Shown here piece by piece: positions 1 to 13,545 of a DNA stretch of 64,000 bases; position 1 is the first letter of the stretch; each line of letters starts with the position of its first letter. Position numbers and translations under genes: made by a program. Origin of the DNA: Owenia fusiformis (lineage: Eukaryota > Annelida > Polychaeta > Sabellida > Oweniidae); contig CAIIXF020000007.1 of assembly GCA_903813345.2 (NCBI GenBank), positions 8,129,730 to 8,193,729 on the forward strand, in the 5' to 3' direction. The notes below the pieces were generated by a model that was not told the DNA's origin, did no database searches, and was given only the letters and a program-made list of their open reading frames with translations.

Positions 1-505
1 ATTTAGATGGGTTTTAAGGAAGTTAAAGGTTTTAAACAAGTCCAAAATTTGAAAAATTGTAAATATAAGGTTTCAAATTTACGAATTCCAGGTATAGCCA
101 TGGCTGACCCCTATAGGTTCTAGATCCATCCCTCTATGATGATATTTATGGTTTTATAGTGTGGAACTAAGATGTAAAACATAGTTTAGATGGGTTTTAA
201 GGAAGTTAAAGGTTTTAAAAAAGTCCAAAATTTGAAAAAATGTAAATATAAGGTTTCAAATTTACGAATTCCAGGTATAGCCATGGCTGACCCCTATAGT
301 TTCTAAATCCATCCCTCTTTGGTGATATTTATGGTTTTGTAGTATGGAACTAAAGATGTAAAACATAATTTAGATGGTTTTTAAGGAAGTTAAAGATTTT
401 AAACAAGTCCAAAATTTGAAAAATTGTAAATATAAGGTTTCAAATTTACGAATTCCAGGTATAGCCATGGCTGACCCCTATTGTTTCTAAATCCATCCCT
501 TTCAA
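1..505 (+). repeat. Tandem array of ~184-bp repeat, cut by window edge
   Basis: Three head-to-tail copies begin at about 1, 184 and 368, each starting near 'tttagatgggttttaagg'. Each copy carries the inner motif 'taaatataaggtttcaaat' and a central 'tagccatggctga'. The copies differ at only a few positions. The array runs off the left edge, so its true length is unknown. The same repeat lies in opposite orientation at 3245-4185. Confidence 0.9.
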
Positions 506-3244
506 GCCCTTTCACCCCTGCTTTTTCAATTTTTGTTGCATCAATATGTTGTGTTTTAAGACAAAGTTAACCCATAAAAAGGAATAATAAATTTCTTTTA
601 GATAAAGCAAAAACAATATTTTCCTGTTATTTTCCCATAGGGAAAACTCATGTGCTCCATTACTTTCAGCTTAATTTTGGTCACCCATATTTTTGATATC
701 TTTTAAACCCCTGATGGAATGCATTATTTCTTTAAAGGGGTTAATTGTGTGTCAAAACGCAACATATTGATGCATGTGGGTGGGTTGTTAAATTATTTTA
801 TCATCTCTATAAGTGCTTTTCCTGGAGGAAATGCATTGGCCTAACATATGCACCTCCTCAAATCCTCAGAAAAAAGCAAAAATCCAACATGTGACTATCC
901 TAAATCTGTTGCGATACTTTCAGTCCTCCTTTTCGATTTCAGGTATTGCCTTGGATGTCCCTCTTTTTGAATGGATGACTTTTTAGCTTAGAAATTAGAT
1001 GTTGAAAATATTCTGGTCAGGTTTTATCCATGTTACAAGTATTGTTAAAAAGAAAAATCATTAGAGTTGAGGACCTTACCCTAGAGTTCCTAAGGGGGTG
1101 AGAGGTTAATAAATCCCCCCCCCCCCTAAAGTGTAACTGTTCCTAGGGATATCGTATACAGTGTAGTAATTAATTGGTTAAATGGATTATAACTAATTAA
1201 TTATTATTTGATGATATTTATTATGTGATATAGCATTTTTACTTTTTCACATCAACATGTTCGATGTAATGTTCTACATTGTCAAAATACATAAAGACAT
1301 GGTTAATTAAAAGAAACATGAGTTCTCTATATTTTGTCATGCCCATACTGTAATTAAGCAATGATCATCTTCTAATACAAAATATTATTATAAATTATCA
1401 AATTATAATCACTACACTCCCAATAAAACAACTTGTCACCAGGCAACAGTAATTATTTGGGAAAATAAGGATCATACCCCGCTGGGCCTAGAAACTCCCG
1501 TTAGTGCAATGAGATTAGGAACTCCAGGGTAAAAGGGTCTTGTCACACTAAAATCTTCATGTAGATCAAAAAAGTATATATGGTGATATATATGATTAAT
1601 ATTAAACAGACATTGTAGAAAATGTTTACATACTGACTTTGCAGATGACGTTTTCTAGCAGTTGAAGAATTTTTTACATTTATTGAAATGATAGTCATAA
1701 AATTAGAATATCAGTGTCAATTGATGCAAATTACTGCAGTCCCACATGTTCTTCTGCTGAATGTAAAACAGAGTGAATAAGTTTAAAATCAGCCTCTTCA
1801 AGAGTGGAATTTAACAGGGGATTTCAGTTATCATTTTCACAGATATTTAAGTTCACTCCAATAGTTCCACTTAAAACAATCTTGACATTTGGCACACTTT
1901 TAGAATGCTGCTTTATTAAATTTCTTTGTAATCTTTGAAAATTTGTATTATATGACTTGGCCAAAAGGTATTCATATTTTTAGGTAATGGTGTAATTTCT
2001 TCTTTGGATTAAAGTTCAGTAGGGGAAGCATCCATTCTTCGCATTCTTTCAGAATCCTTTACTGATTGAGACTACTAGGAGTCAAATATGAAATCTATTT
2101 TTTGGGTTCCTTTACTAGATTTGATGGAGTAGTCAAATAAAGCTTTCCAAAACTCTCCAAATTTCAACATATAAGTTAATCTTAATTTTCCTTTTGTCAT
2201 AGCCATTGCATCGATCACGAAAGTTTTATCAATTTGTGGTATGGTTTCATCGATCTCCATTTCAAACCCCTTTTTAAGTTCTGATTTTACAGATGATCAT
2301 TGTCAAACGAACTGTTTGTATCCACATAAGATCATAGTTTACTCACACATAGCTAGGCAACTTGTGTCCAATTCCAGCCAATTCAATACTTCATATAACT
2401 GCATTCCAATTTACCACTCTCATAAACCCAAGGTCAATTTTAGATTCTAGAGAAAGTGATGAAACCAATAAGCTGATCAATAACATTGACAAAAAATCTA
2501 TAAATAGCATCATAGGGAATAGCATGCCAAGTGCTTGCATTTGAATTTATGTGGATTACTCATTTGGTAGACACCTTTATCAAATCTTAAAGTGTTGTTG
2601 ATTTTCAAGTTGTACAAGCAAAGTGTCATGGGTGCTTTCTTTTCCTGACATTGTATTAACATTGTGGTAAAAATTATCAAATGCACCTAGTACAGTAGTT
2701 CTAGTTCATCATCTTGTATAAATGATATATCAGCAGTGAAACCTATATATCCCAACATCTGACTATTGTGAATACCTACCAATCATCATATCTAATTGAA
2801 AAATTAACCTGTCTAAATTGAACTCTTTTTACCAAATATCACATATTTCTTACAAAATTGCTCAAATATTGTCAGTTTAACACTGAATTGTTATGATATC
2901 AAAACGTTTGAATTGGATTTTGGAATGCTATTAAGCTTTTTATGTGGTCAGTATAAATATTATTAATATTTTTCATTGAGAATGCATTCATATTTCTTCA
3001 AAATCCAGAACTTGTATTATAGATGTAAAAACCTCAAAATTCAAACACTCCTAATTAGAATGCTTTTAGCTGGTCCAAATACCAGTAGCATTCAGATTAG
3101 AGAGATTTTACTGTAGTTCACGACTTTTCACTCCATCTATATGCAGCAGACTAACTGCTGCAACAGGTATATATTCTACACCTGGTCTCTAAGCTATGAT
3201 ATCATAGTTGATACTATTATGCTCATAACCTTCGATTATCAGGG
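506..3244. other. Spacer between the two opposed 184-bp arrays; no gene seen
   Basis: This AT-rich stretch lies between the opposed arrays and has no reading frame above 70 codons with coding character. It contains a 13-base poly-C run near 1115-1128. A possible pogo/Tigger-like MITE spans about 2806-3116: the left side carries 'cctgtctaaattgaac', and the right side, read in reverse, carries 'acagtaaaatctctctaat'. If the arrays are the ends of one transposable element, this stretch is its interior, and it has lost any transposase. Confidence 0.5.
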
Positions 3245-4185
3245 CTCATTCACGGCTGTACCTGAATAACGTGAATTTGAGACCAATTTTGAGATCAATT
3301 TTTCAAATTTTGCACTTGTTTAAAACCTTGAACTTCCTTCAAACTCATCTTAGGTATCTTTTACATTTTGGTCAAATACTCTTATAACTATATATTTCAT
3401 CCCTGAGGTATAGATGTAAAAACCATAAGGGTCATCTTTGGCTATACCTGAAATTCATAAATTTGAAACCTAACATTTACAATTTTTCAAATTTTGGACT
3501 TGTTTAAAACCTTAAACTTCCTTAAAATTTATTTTGGATATGTTAAATCTTAGTCCCACACTCTAAAACTGTATATTTAATCATAGAGGTATGGATGTAA
3601 AAATCATAAGGATCAGCCGTGGCTATACCTGAAATTCGTAAATTTGAAACCTTATATTCACAATTTTTCAAATTTTGGACTTGTTTAAAACCTTAAACTT
3701 TCTTAAAACCCATCTAAATTGTGTTTTACATATTGGTTCCACATGGCAAAACCATAAATATCATCACAGAGGGATGGATCTAGAAACTATAGGGGTCAGC
3801 CATGGCTATACCTGGAATATGTAAATTTGAAACCTTATATTTACAATTTTTCAAATTTTGGACTTGTTTAAAACCTTTAACTTCCTTAAAACACATCTAA
3901 ATTATGTTTTACATCTTAGTTTCATACTATAAAACCATAAATATCATCATAGAGGGATGGATCTAGAAACAATAGGGGTCAGCCATGGCTATACCTGGAA
4001 TTCGTAAATTTGAAACCTTATATTTACAATTTTTCCAATTTTGGACTTGTTTAAAACCTTTAACTTCCTTAAAACCCATCTAAATTATGTTTTACATCTT
4101 AGTTTCACACTATAAAGCCATAAATATCATCATAGAGGGATGGATCTAGAAGTTATAAGGGTCAGCTATAGTCATACACAAAATC
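3245..4185 (-). repeat. Inverted array of the 184-bp repeat (~5 copies)
   Basis: About five copies of the repeat at 1-505 lie here in reverse orientation, with unit boundaries near 3355, 3537, 3720, 3904 and 4084 (spacing 180-184). Copies between 3.6 and 4.15 kb are close to the left-hand array; those between 3.25 and 3.55 kb are clearly more diverged. Opposed arrays of this kind are common at the ends of DNA transposons with subterminal tandem repeats, but no terminus or target duplication is visible because the left end lies outside the window. Confidence 0.88.
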
Positions 4186-5176
4186 CAGCTGTTAAAAATG
4201 TCAAATTTTTCGAAAAATCAACAATTTTTTTCTCAGCTCCTACGTCTTCCATGGCTTTGCATCTTTCAGGGTTTCTAACCCTGCTATTGGGCACTTCACA
4301 TGAATTTTTCCAACCTCTTACAGTGTCTAATTGAAAAGTTACAATCAAAATAGTAAGAAAATGAGTCACGAATTTGCCCCCTGGGGTACATACTTTGTAC
4401 TAATTTTCAAATTCTTTAGGATTTATCAGCATCAATTATACTGCAAGTGATTCATATATATAATATCTATGTATGTCACTTACAAACATCAAAATATCTA
4501 AGGTTATTTAGTGTGAACAATTTTTTCCCCAGGGTAGGGTGTTTTTGGGGGGTGGGGGGCTAACTCCTCAAAAAAAAGAACTTCCTACCACTCTGTGAAG
4601 CTATCACCTAGGTGGAAGTTTCATCCAAGACTCTCCCCTAACTGAAAATGCTGCCAAACCAACTATACACCATTTATTGAGAATTTTCCTCCTCGCCCCT
4701 TGAGTAATGTGAAACCTAACAATCCTAAAATTAGCACATCTTTATTGGAATTAGGCTCAAGTGAATAGTTGCAGATTGAATCATAAATAAATCGCATATT
4801 CTGCTCATCAAAATTCTATCATCGATGACCTAAGAAAACCAGAATAGCAAGTTTCAACTGGCCTAATCAATAAATATATGTTTAAGGTTGCAACTTTTAT
4901 TGAAGATACATTTTGGCAAAAAGATGTTTTTGACTAACAAAACTGCATATTCAACTTATTGATCCTCACTGAATTGTAAGGGATTACTCTGGCAGACCTG
5001 AGGGAACCCACAGCCCTATGGGCCTAGCTAGGCCATTGCCTTGGCTCAAGGGGTCGATTTTTCATCTGAACGTTTCTTGTGCATTGCAAGTAATGTTACT
5101 ATAAGTATCTGACAGGAAAAGCCCTAAATATTTCCAAATTAGACACTTTATTTCTTTTATGCTTTATCCTTCTTAC
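4186..5176. other. Intergenic or 3' region of the TPGS1-like gene
   Basis: No coding region was recognised. The last exon of the minus-strand TPGS1-like gene should lie in or beyond this stretch, but no convincing short C-terminal exon was found. On the minus strand an AATAAA sits at about 5150, just past the donor of the last placed exon. It could serve as a polyadenylation signal if the gene reads through that donor. Confidence 0.4.
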
Positions 5177-8100
5177 CTTAAGTAGAAAAGCATCTGCTGC
5201 AGCAATCAGAAAATCATCACAAGAAATTGTTCCCTTTTCAGTTGTCACTGAGAGAGCCTAGAATGAGAAACATATTGGCAATATCAAAATATGAAATGAG
5301 AAAATATCAACAGCAAATGCATTTTCTGTTTACAAATATCTTACTAACATTTATATCATATTCATCCACAAAATGTCCTGAAGCACTACAGCAAATCCAG
5401 ATTCTCATATCAAGACAAAACTTTAAATGTAGAAAATAAATACCTTAAAAAGGTTTGTCAGGAAAAAATAAATACGAGCAAAAAAATGATGGTATAAAGA
5501 AATGTGAACCTATTTCAGAGAACAAAATAGGGAAAAACAGGTGAAACAACATAAAAACAGACATTTAAAATTGCCATGCAGGTGATTTATTAAAAAATGT
5601 TAAGTGCATTGCAATAGGAAACTTCATATTTTACCTGGTTGAGAGCTGTGTATAGTTTGTCTGGCCCAAGGTTATAGCCAGCTTCTAATGCACTGAAATA
5701 GCAAACAAAAAATATTTCAGACTAAACTCATCTGATATCAATAATAAAAACAGTAGGAATGGCGAAGGCATAATATGGCTGGTTTCGTGGTTTGGTAAAC
5801 AACATTTACAATATGCTGCTGACATCTATTATATTTATTTATTGGTAATTTCATATAAAGCTAGATTTAGATTCAGTTTATAAACAAATATTTAAGGATG
5901 CTTAAACATGTACACACATCTCAAATTTCATGGCATTAGTAACCAAAAGGCATTTTGAACTGAAAAAATATTTCCATTACCAAATATTATATACCCCTGG
6001 TTCCCATAAAGGGGCTAATTCTCATTTGAATCAATAAAAGGACAAAACACTTCTTGGAAAAACATGTTTCAACATTAAATATGTAATTCCTTTCAGAAAG
6101 GTGTTAAAATTCTTGAACTTTATATGCCTACAAAACAAAAAATATAAAATTTTCAAACTCACCTTAATTCCCCAGTGTTATTTGCTGTAGACACCGAGAG
6201 AAGAAGTTGGTGGAGGGCTGTATCACACAGTGCCTTGTCAGCTTTACCTGTTTTCCCAAGGTCCAATGTGCAGTACAAGCCCTCAGCTTCTTTAAGAAAG
6301 TCTAATGGGAAACAACAAAGAACAAGATTACAGCAAGGGTCGAAATATCCAAGTTTTATTGCAACATCTATGAATCTAAGATCCCACCTCCCACTGGTTG
6401 TTTAATCTCATTGAGCACTGAAGTTACATAATCATCTTCTCTCTTTGCAATTTTTTCTGCACTCTGCACATATTTATCAGTAAAACCTGTATAAGTGGAA
6501 CACCTTTGGTACCTCTAAAAAGTGTTCCACTTACAGAGGTGTTCCACTTTGCAGATTTTACTGCAAAATTGTTTATTTCATTTGTGAATGGTCTGTATCA
6601 CATTAGGTTTATCTAAAATACTAAAAGCTTAATCTGACATCCTACTTTATACCATGGTCAGAGCAAAATCAGGTATATAATAGCAACTTGATAAATCACA
6701 TATTTGAGATAGGGATGATATCAGGGATGATATTGGGATTAGAGGGATGATATCAGGGATGATATGGATATCAACCCATATATTATATTAATTCTTTTTT
6801 TACATTATTCAAAGATTTTCATTTTTCAAATAAAATTTTTTCAAAAATATTCATTTTTTCAAAATCTTTTTATCATCCTTGTGATATTCCCCATATGAAA
6901 TCCCTCATGGTTAATAACATCTTTTTCTTCCATACCTTGCAGTACAAAGCAGGCAAAGATTCCAGATCGAAATATATCATATCTGATGACCTCATGGGAT
7001 TTGCATTGCAGTTTCTTGTACAGTTTCTCTTTCACACCAGGCACCATCCCTCTAAAAGATGAGAATGTTAAGTGTATTTGGTCTTCCTTGGGATGTAATG
7101 AGACATTTACAGACATGCATACACTGAAACTCTTATTAGCCATAATTACGATGGATACATCAACTCAACATTACAATGTATAACTCTCTAATGACTTGGC
7201 TTTATTCTATTCTTATAGGGTTCTGAATAATTTCTAGGTTAAAGTCTCATGTCACTTATACAGTAAACAAGCCATTCAAATATTGAATTAGGAACAGCTC
7301 CCAATTACAACATTATTAATGGAAAGCATATTCTTATAATTCATAAAGTGTATAAGAGTATTCAATTGGATACTTACTCTGTCAACAGATTCAAAAGGTC
7401 CATAAATACTGAGCCATTTATTCCCCTTATGGTCTTGTGCACTAAAACAGAATGCAATGAAAATAAAACAATCAATTAAACTCTAAATATCACATAATTG
7501 TGATCAACATAACACATGTAGACAAATATTGAGAAATTGTCCGTATAAAGATGAAAAATGCATTTACAAATATACTGAAAAATATTCTTAGATAAATAAT
7601 TCTATAACTCTTGATGATGAACGCCTATATATTTTTGTTTACCCTTCCTAAAATCTTTTTCATTATTTCATGTCAAAGCATGAGATTTCTAGAAATGTTG
7701 CATGGAACACAGAGGTATAGTTGGCTTAAATCAGAAAGACATGCAGAATTGCAGATGCTACTTTCTAAAATGCATGCATACATCAAGATATGGTAACCTG
7801 TCTAAAGTGAACACTGTGCAAAATGCTACTTTCTAGAACACATGTTATTGCATCCTACGACCCCCACTACGTTTGTACCCAATTTAAAGAGACCGTAGGA
7901 TTCTTTAAGAGCAGATGCACATGTTTGGAGGCTTTAAGCTTGAACACTTTAAGTCAGTCCACTTAAGACAGGTTTTATTGTATTATCTGGCATAAAGATC
8001 TCATACTAGTATGTATCTGTTTGTAAAGAGGTCACTAGTGTTCTCCCAAGTATTGAAGTTATATAGTGCTACGCCACAGAATATTGAGGTATCATCTGGC

Positions 8101-11100
8101 ACCCAATTGACGATTTGAGCCAGTTTATTTTGCCCAAATTTTGGGTTAACCCCTTAAATCCCAGACTCTAAAATCGATCCAAGTTTTTCATTTTTGTCAG
8201 CTTTTGACATTTTACTACACATATACATAACAGGCAATGCTCAATTTATTTTTAATGTCCCATTTATTGAAATTAGTCGGCATAGATCATTGCTACACAT
8301 TTTAAAACATTTTTGGTGTAAATTGGATGAAAGATAAAATTAGAGCAATTTTAGTGACAGATTATCTCATCACTCTAGGTTTCAAGGTCATTTCTTATGT
8401 GACGATAAGTCTTGTCACTCTGGGTAGTCAAGAGATTAAAAAAATCATGCAGCCACTGAAAATCAACTTGGGAGAACACTGACATATTAATACTTTAGTG
8501 GTTCTTCCCTCTGATCGACTGCAATAACTATCATTGTGATTACTTGAAACTTATTGTTAGAGCAACAGACAACAGTAGGTTATGCTTGTTATTATTATTA
8601 TTTAGTATTAGTATATGTTCACACAGGAAATATATGTACATGCAGTGTTAGTATTATATAAAATATAAATTATGCTATATTGTGTTACATGCTAAATGAA
8701 GTGCCTCTGATACCCAATGAAGTATCAACAATAAGGTGTCATCAGACACATGCAGTGTTAGTAACATTAAAACACTAGTAGTGACAGAATTTAATTTTGA
8801 AATTAACCCCAATTACTTAACCATTGGATTATCATCCTGATTCCCCACCCCTTTAGATTGCCTAATCCTCCCACTAATATAGCTGCTTTATCAACTAAAG
8901 CCATTCCTCAGCTAGGTACTACTGTATAGCTAATACATTTATATAACGTCTAGCTAAATGATTCATTGAGCAGACAAACAAGGCATTAACATGCAAAATG
9001 TCACCACCAGCCATTTGTTACAGATGCCAAAAGCTGAATTGTGATCACTGACTGTCAAACACCAAACACTGAACATTGTCCACAAAAAAGTTGGAACAAT
9101 ATGTCACCACTTGTGGTGGTGAAATACAGGTACATATAACAATCATATACTTAATCATACAAACATTAACATGACAATATTACCACCTGGTGAGGTTACA
9201 AAAGTGTAACGATTGATACAGATACAGACTGCTGACATGGAACACCAGTTTGGGTCACATAACATATAAACTATAACAATATATCGCCACGTCTCAGTGG
9301 CGATATAACAACATTTTAACTTGATTTAATAACTTTGTTCCTTAAAAATCTTGTTCCTCAGAAATTTTTCACTTACAGGTAGGCTTTTTCATCCCTGCTT
9401 TTATTTTACTATGGGGTTTAGCTAAATAAGAAATTCAACACAGGATATCAAAACTGCAAAGAGTATTAGATCTACATTCATATAGATTAAAATCAGAAAT
9501 AAAAGAACAAAATATCATGTTTTTAACAAATGAAATCAAGAGCACAAATTGTTAATGTAAGGAATGAGAATATTTATCATGATTGCTCAACTTCGGGCCT
9601 GCTGAAGACAAAGTGTGCAAGGGTGAGATAGATTAATAATCATGATATGAAAACACAGGTATAGATCAATCAATTACCCTCATCATATTTTGTCCTTGTT
9701 ACTGAATATATTAAGAATATACATTAATAATCAAAAACACATGTTCCTGTATAATAGGTACAAATTGATGTGTAAATCTATACAAACAGTGCAAGGTTAT
9801 TTGAAAGTATGTGCAAAGAATTTGCTTTGTAAAGGTAATATACTTTATGTCCAAATAGAATATCACAGCACTGTACGCTATACTACACTCATACTATCAC
9901 TAAACATTAAAAAAAAACTGTTGTCGTTTATAAACTGCAATAATGACTTGTGCATGTGCAACAAATCTGTGCATATTATTAAATACATTAAAAGCATCTG
10001 TTTTATTAATATATACTATGATCAAATGTGTAAATATTGAATTATTTATCCAGCTCCGTACTGCAATGGAACTTACATATAATGTCCTTTGCAATGTTCT
10101 TACCTTTAGACAGACTGAGTATATCATAAGCTATGCGTACATTAGCCTCAAATGCAGGTCTTGAGTGATGGGTTAGTAATAACTGCTGGTGAGACTTTGA
10201 AAGCCTATTACTTTTATCACCCACACTTTCAAAACTGAAACAAATCATTGTATATTTTTACTTTTTAATCTATGATTTATATATGTAAAGCTTGAGCCTA
10301 CAACAACAATATTGTAAAATATTTTGGAACAGAATTAATTCAATAGCTTTTTAATATGCCAATGTGGTTCAATCTAGATTCCGTGTTGGTTGGTCATTGG
10401 AAGATTTGCTTAAATTCAGCAATATGTGCATCTGTAGGGTAACCATCTATTTCACATATACAATATAAAATTGCATAATAAAGGTCTACAGATGCACCTA
10501 CTGTGTTCCTTACCCTGCATGCAGAGTCTAGTTATAAACTACCCTCTGCCTAGTACAGACTGTATGCTGTTTAGCAGACCCCCCCCCCCCCCGGACTGAC
10601 CTTTTCTCACCCAATCAGTGAAGTGGAAGGAACACATGAAATGCCGGAAGGCGATTTGCCCTGAACCTGTTTTTCATTGTATACCTGTATTTGTTTATAT
10701 TTATGAAATAAACCTATTGATTAAAAAAACTACACTATCACTATCAGAGAAAATGACCATATATAGAAAGTTATCCATATTTTGACAACAAACTCTGATT
10801 AGCCCAGTGACCTCATAGATTTATTGTTAACTGAAAGAGTGAAGAGCTCTCTTTTATAAAGTGAAGTTAAATGAAAACAAAGGGTACCTGTATATCTTCT
10901 TTCGTGTGTAGTAACATTTGCCCCAAGAAATACTTACTAGTCAGCGATAAAGGCTATAGGGTCAAGTGGTCTGTTCTCTATAACTTTAGTTAGTACATCT
11001 TTAATTTGACTGCTTACTTGTGTTCGCTCTGAAACAAACACAAATTAATATCAAGGCCTAGCATCTTGTCTAAGAGGGGGAAAACCCAAGGGTTCAGAGA

Positions 11101-12313
11101 TAACATATGTACGTCTATAATGTAAATGTGTATTGAGATGACATTGTCACTGATTGGTCAAATTGACAGACAAATGACGTCATTCAATGCCGGATTCAAC
11201 ATTTTCTTAAAAACTTGGGTGGTAAGCAAGAGATGTAGTTATGTCTGTCATCTCCTTTAGCTCTGAGGATTTCCCTCCTCTTCTCTTGTCTTAATCGAAA
11301 AATAAAAATCAGGTCAAGATCCAGTTGTCAGATTTGAATGTCGATCTTTCGGCCCACAGGTTTACTTATGCTTATTCACGGACCTCTGCCAGATTACCTC
11401 CTCTGTGTCTAGGCTCAATAAATATACTCAAGGACAAGACGCGAGATCTTCGGAAAAATTATTTTTCCTTGATTTTGGAGTCAGTTTATCAATAAATATC
11501 ACATGTCATACCTCAAACGATACGTACTGTTGTTACATGTAGCTTCAACTCCAATCACTAAAGCCACACATCCAAAAAAGCGTCTGTTGATAAAAGCATA
11601 AAATAAGCGAGCGTATATTTAATGGGGTGCTTCGGCTATTTCCGTTGTTCAAATGTTTATTCCCGAAGTCAAATGCCTTTTCTGAGAATGTGACGCCACT
11701 CCAGATGACGTCACATCAGAGGTTACCGAGAAGTCCAATGACGTTTCTTTAAACTCCTGTAGAAACAATAACAACGGTTTGTTAGGCTACGCGATCCTTT
11801 ACTTTCATTGGCTGTTTGTTGCGATGTGACGTAATTTGAGAGACGAACAACATCGGACACTGCCGGAAATTACCGAAGCACTCCATTATCTTTACGCTCT
11901 GAAAATTTGAAATAAATGTCCTGGGAGAATTTGAATTACAGCATCAACAGACTCTAATGGATATCATGCAACCATTCAAACTAATACATAAAGAAGAGAT
12001 TACAGGTGCGGTGTCTTATCTTCCCATTTATCCTTTTACTTTGAGCCTACTATCAATAGGAGCTGGATCTGGATCTGTGTGCTTATTGAGTCAAAGGCTA
12101 GATCTAGTCTACTGACTTCTTTTTCCTTCTCTACGAATTCCTACATGTTTTGGCCGTGTTTTGTTTTACATTTCGATGATAGAACTGCATAGCACTTTAC
12201 CAAGTAGCGAGATAAGAAGTACTCTTTCAACCGACATAACCATACTTACCTAGAAACTGACGTTCCGTCTCTGATTGAGGTTTATCATCGCTTACTTTTT
12301 TCTTGTCACCCAT
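5177..12313 (-). CDS. TPGS1: Tubulin polyglutamylase complex subunit 1-like protein (9 exons, 3' end unresolved)
   Basis: TPGS1 is the scaffold subunit of the TTLL1 tubulin polyglutamylase complex, which adds glutamate side chains to tubulin in cilia, centrioles and neurons. Minus-strand coding exons: 12313-12250, 11028-10938, 10234-10104, 7441-7378, 7051-6936, 6456-6388, 6301-6163, 5692-5635 and 5257-5177. All have AG/GT borders and the phases chain without a break, giving 271 codons; as I recall, the human protein is about 290 aa. The start is the ATG at 12313 (MGDKKKVSDDKPQ). Family-like stretches are ENRPLDPIAFIADYFESVG, ANVRIAYDILS, KKLQCKSHEVIRYDIFRSG, and LEAGYNLGPDKL near the end, each with a clear counterpart in the vertebrate protein as remembered. 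After the last placed codon (AAG) comes a good donor, GTAAGA. Either a short final exon is missing, or translation runs through to a stop about 20 codons on. Identification is by memory of the family. Confidence 0.85.
6478..6563. mobile_element. 86-bp pogo/Tigger-like MITE
   Basis: The ends are inverted copies of each other: the left begins 'cagtaaaacctgtataagtg', and the right read in reverse is 'cagtaaaatctgcaaagtgg'. Both continue into 'gaacacct'. CAGT-type ends are typical of pogo/Tigger elements. It lies in intron 5 of the TPGS1-like gene, 21 bp before the acceptor of the next exon. Confidence 0.7.
6645..6880. repeat. Dispersed repeat with GATATCAGGGATGATAT motifs
   Basis: This stretch begins with 'taccatggtcagagcaa' and contains three close repeats of 'gggatgatat', followed by an A/T-rich tail. 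A related copy lies in reverse orientation at about 44865-45062, ending in 'ttgctctgaccatggtata'. The gene copy sits in intron 5 of the TPGS1-like gene. Class not identified. Confidence 0.6.
7442..10103. other. Intron 3 of the TPGS1-like gene, with repeats
   Basis: A 2.7-kb intron without coding signal. At about 7794-7982 there is a probable pogo-like MITE: left 'aacctgtctaaagtgaac', right in reverse 'aaaacctgtcttaagtgg'. At about 8990-9310 there are sequences related to the element at 47.2-48.3 kb, including 'aaaaaagttggaacaatatg' and the short hairpins 'caccacttgtggtg' and 'atatcgccac...gtggcgatat'. The 116-codon plus-strand frame at 9690-10040 has an unconvincing composition and overlaps exon-bearing sequence on the other strand. 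Confidence 0.5.
11576..11965. mobile_element. Probable MITE with ~60-bp inverted ends
   Basis: The left arm carries 'aatggggtgcttcggctatt' near 11621, and the right arm carries its near-reverse complement, 'attaccgaagcactccatt', near 11868. Farther out, 'gtctgttgat' on the left pairs with 'atcaacagac' on the right. The element lies in intron 1 of the TPGS1-like gene. Ends and target duplication were not resolved. Confidence 0.5.
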
Positions 12314-13545
12314 TTTCGGCGCCCCGGATGTAAACAAACTTTTGGCCCTCCAAGTGTAAAGAGCTCTATATAGCGATCACGTTAAAAAGGCGAACATTCG
12401 TATTTTAGTTATCAATGATGTCAATACGAACGACGGGTACACTTGCACTTGTAACAAAATGTACAGTCTGACACGAACAATGTTATACGAGGGTGCCAAT
12501 GATCAGAGACAATGAAAAATATTAAACCAGTATGTCAGAAGATTTTGCATTGAATTGAAATGTAGCCATCTTAGCAGTTGGGTGGTGGAGCTGCCGGAAC
12601 TTAACGCTTAGCCTAAAGAGTTCCCCGGGACTTACCTTATTCTTCGGCCACAGTGTGCTATCACCGAGCCCTGTTTGTTTTATTGTTTTTTACGCTATAC
12701 CATGTGGGCTCTTGCTAAAAATTAACTGAAATGTAATAAACATACCTTCATTGAATTTGGTATGTAGCCTTAGCCCGGTATGCGGCATATGTTATGTCCG
12801 TCTACATCGGGTTATTTAGTCTTTTCTAGGAGCAATCTTTTGAAAAAGATCCTTCGGTAAAAACGGCCATTTTGGTGAGATAAAGATCAACCTCAACAGA
12901 TGTTTTTAAAAATGGCAGACAAAATGATTTTAAGTTTAGACGAAAGCATGCAATACACGGGGGTAAAGCAGACCCGATGATGCATTGAGCTTGCTCGGCG
13001 GTATCATGACTGTGTAACGGGTCTCAATGTATATGTGTGCTCGGCGGTAGGTTCAAACAACGCGGATCCTCAAAGCATGTGCTCATGGTATATTCGTGTT
13101 TTAACACCCGTGCAATATCTCACAAAGAACAGTGTTCGGTTCGATCCTAATTGATCAAATATTCTCACGACTTTTAAAACAGCATTTAAATTTCTCTTCC
13201 TCCAGGACAAACTTTTTTATTAGTACACGGTGGTCCGGATGGAATCACTTCTAGTCAAGTAATTTGGCTAGAGACTCGAGTAACCCGGGACGAGTTCTCA
13301 TGGGTACCATGCACTTTAAGGCTTTATAATTTTTGAACAAATACAAAAGGAGCAAGAGGCCTGGGAAGATTTTCAAATTGTAATATTTTCTCCAATCATC
13401 ATTTGATATTCACCTGCAAACACATAATTACTATGCTGACAAAATCTTTTGTTGCAGGATCAGTTCTGACTGATTTTTCTACAGAAAGTCTTGCCGGCAT
13501 CTATGTGCAAACATCCCAATCATTTTATAAGGTTCTGTATCGGCC
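12314..13545. other. Intergenic region upstream of the TPGS1-like gene
   Basis: This contains the presumed promoter of the TPGS1-like gene, which starts at 12313 and reads leftward. No TATA box stands out close to the start codon. Nothing else was recognised here. Confidence 0.4.

Noticed and set aside
9690-10040. 116-codon plus-strand frame
   Set aside because: AT-driven composition, no family motif, lies in an intron of and partly against the TPGS1-like gene.
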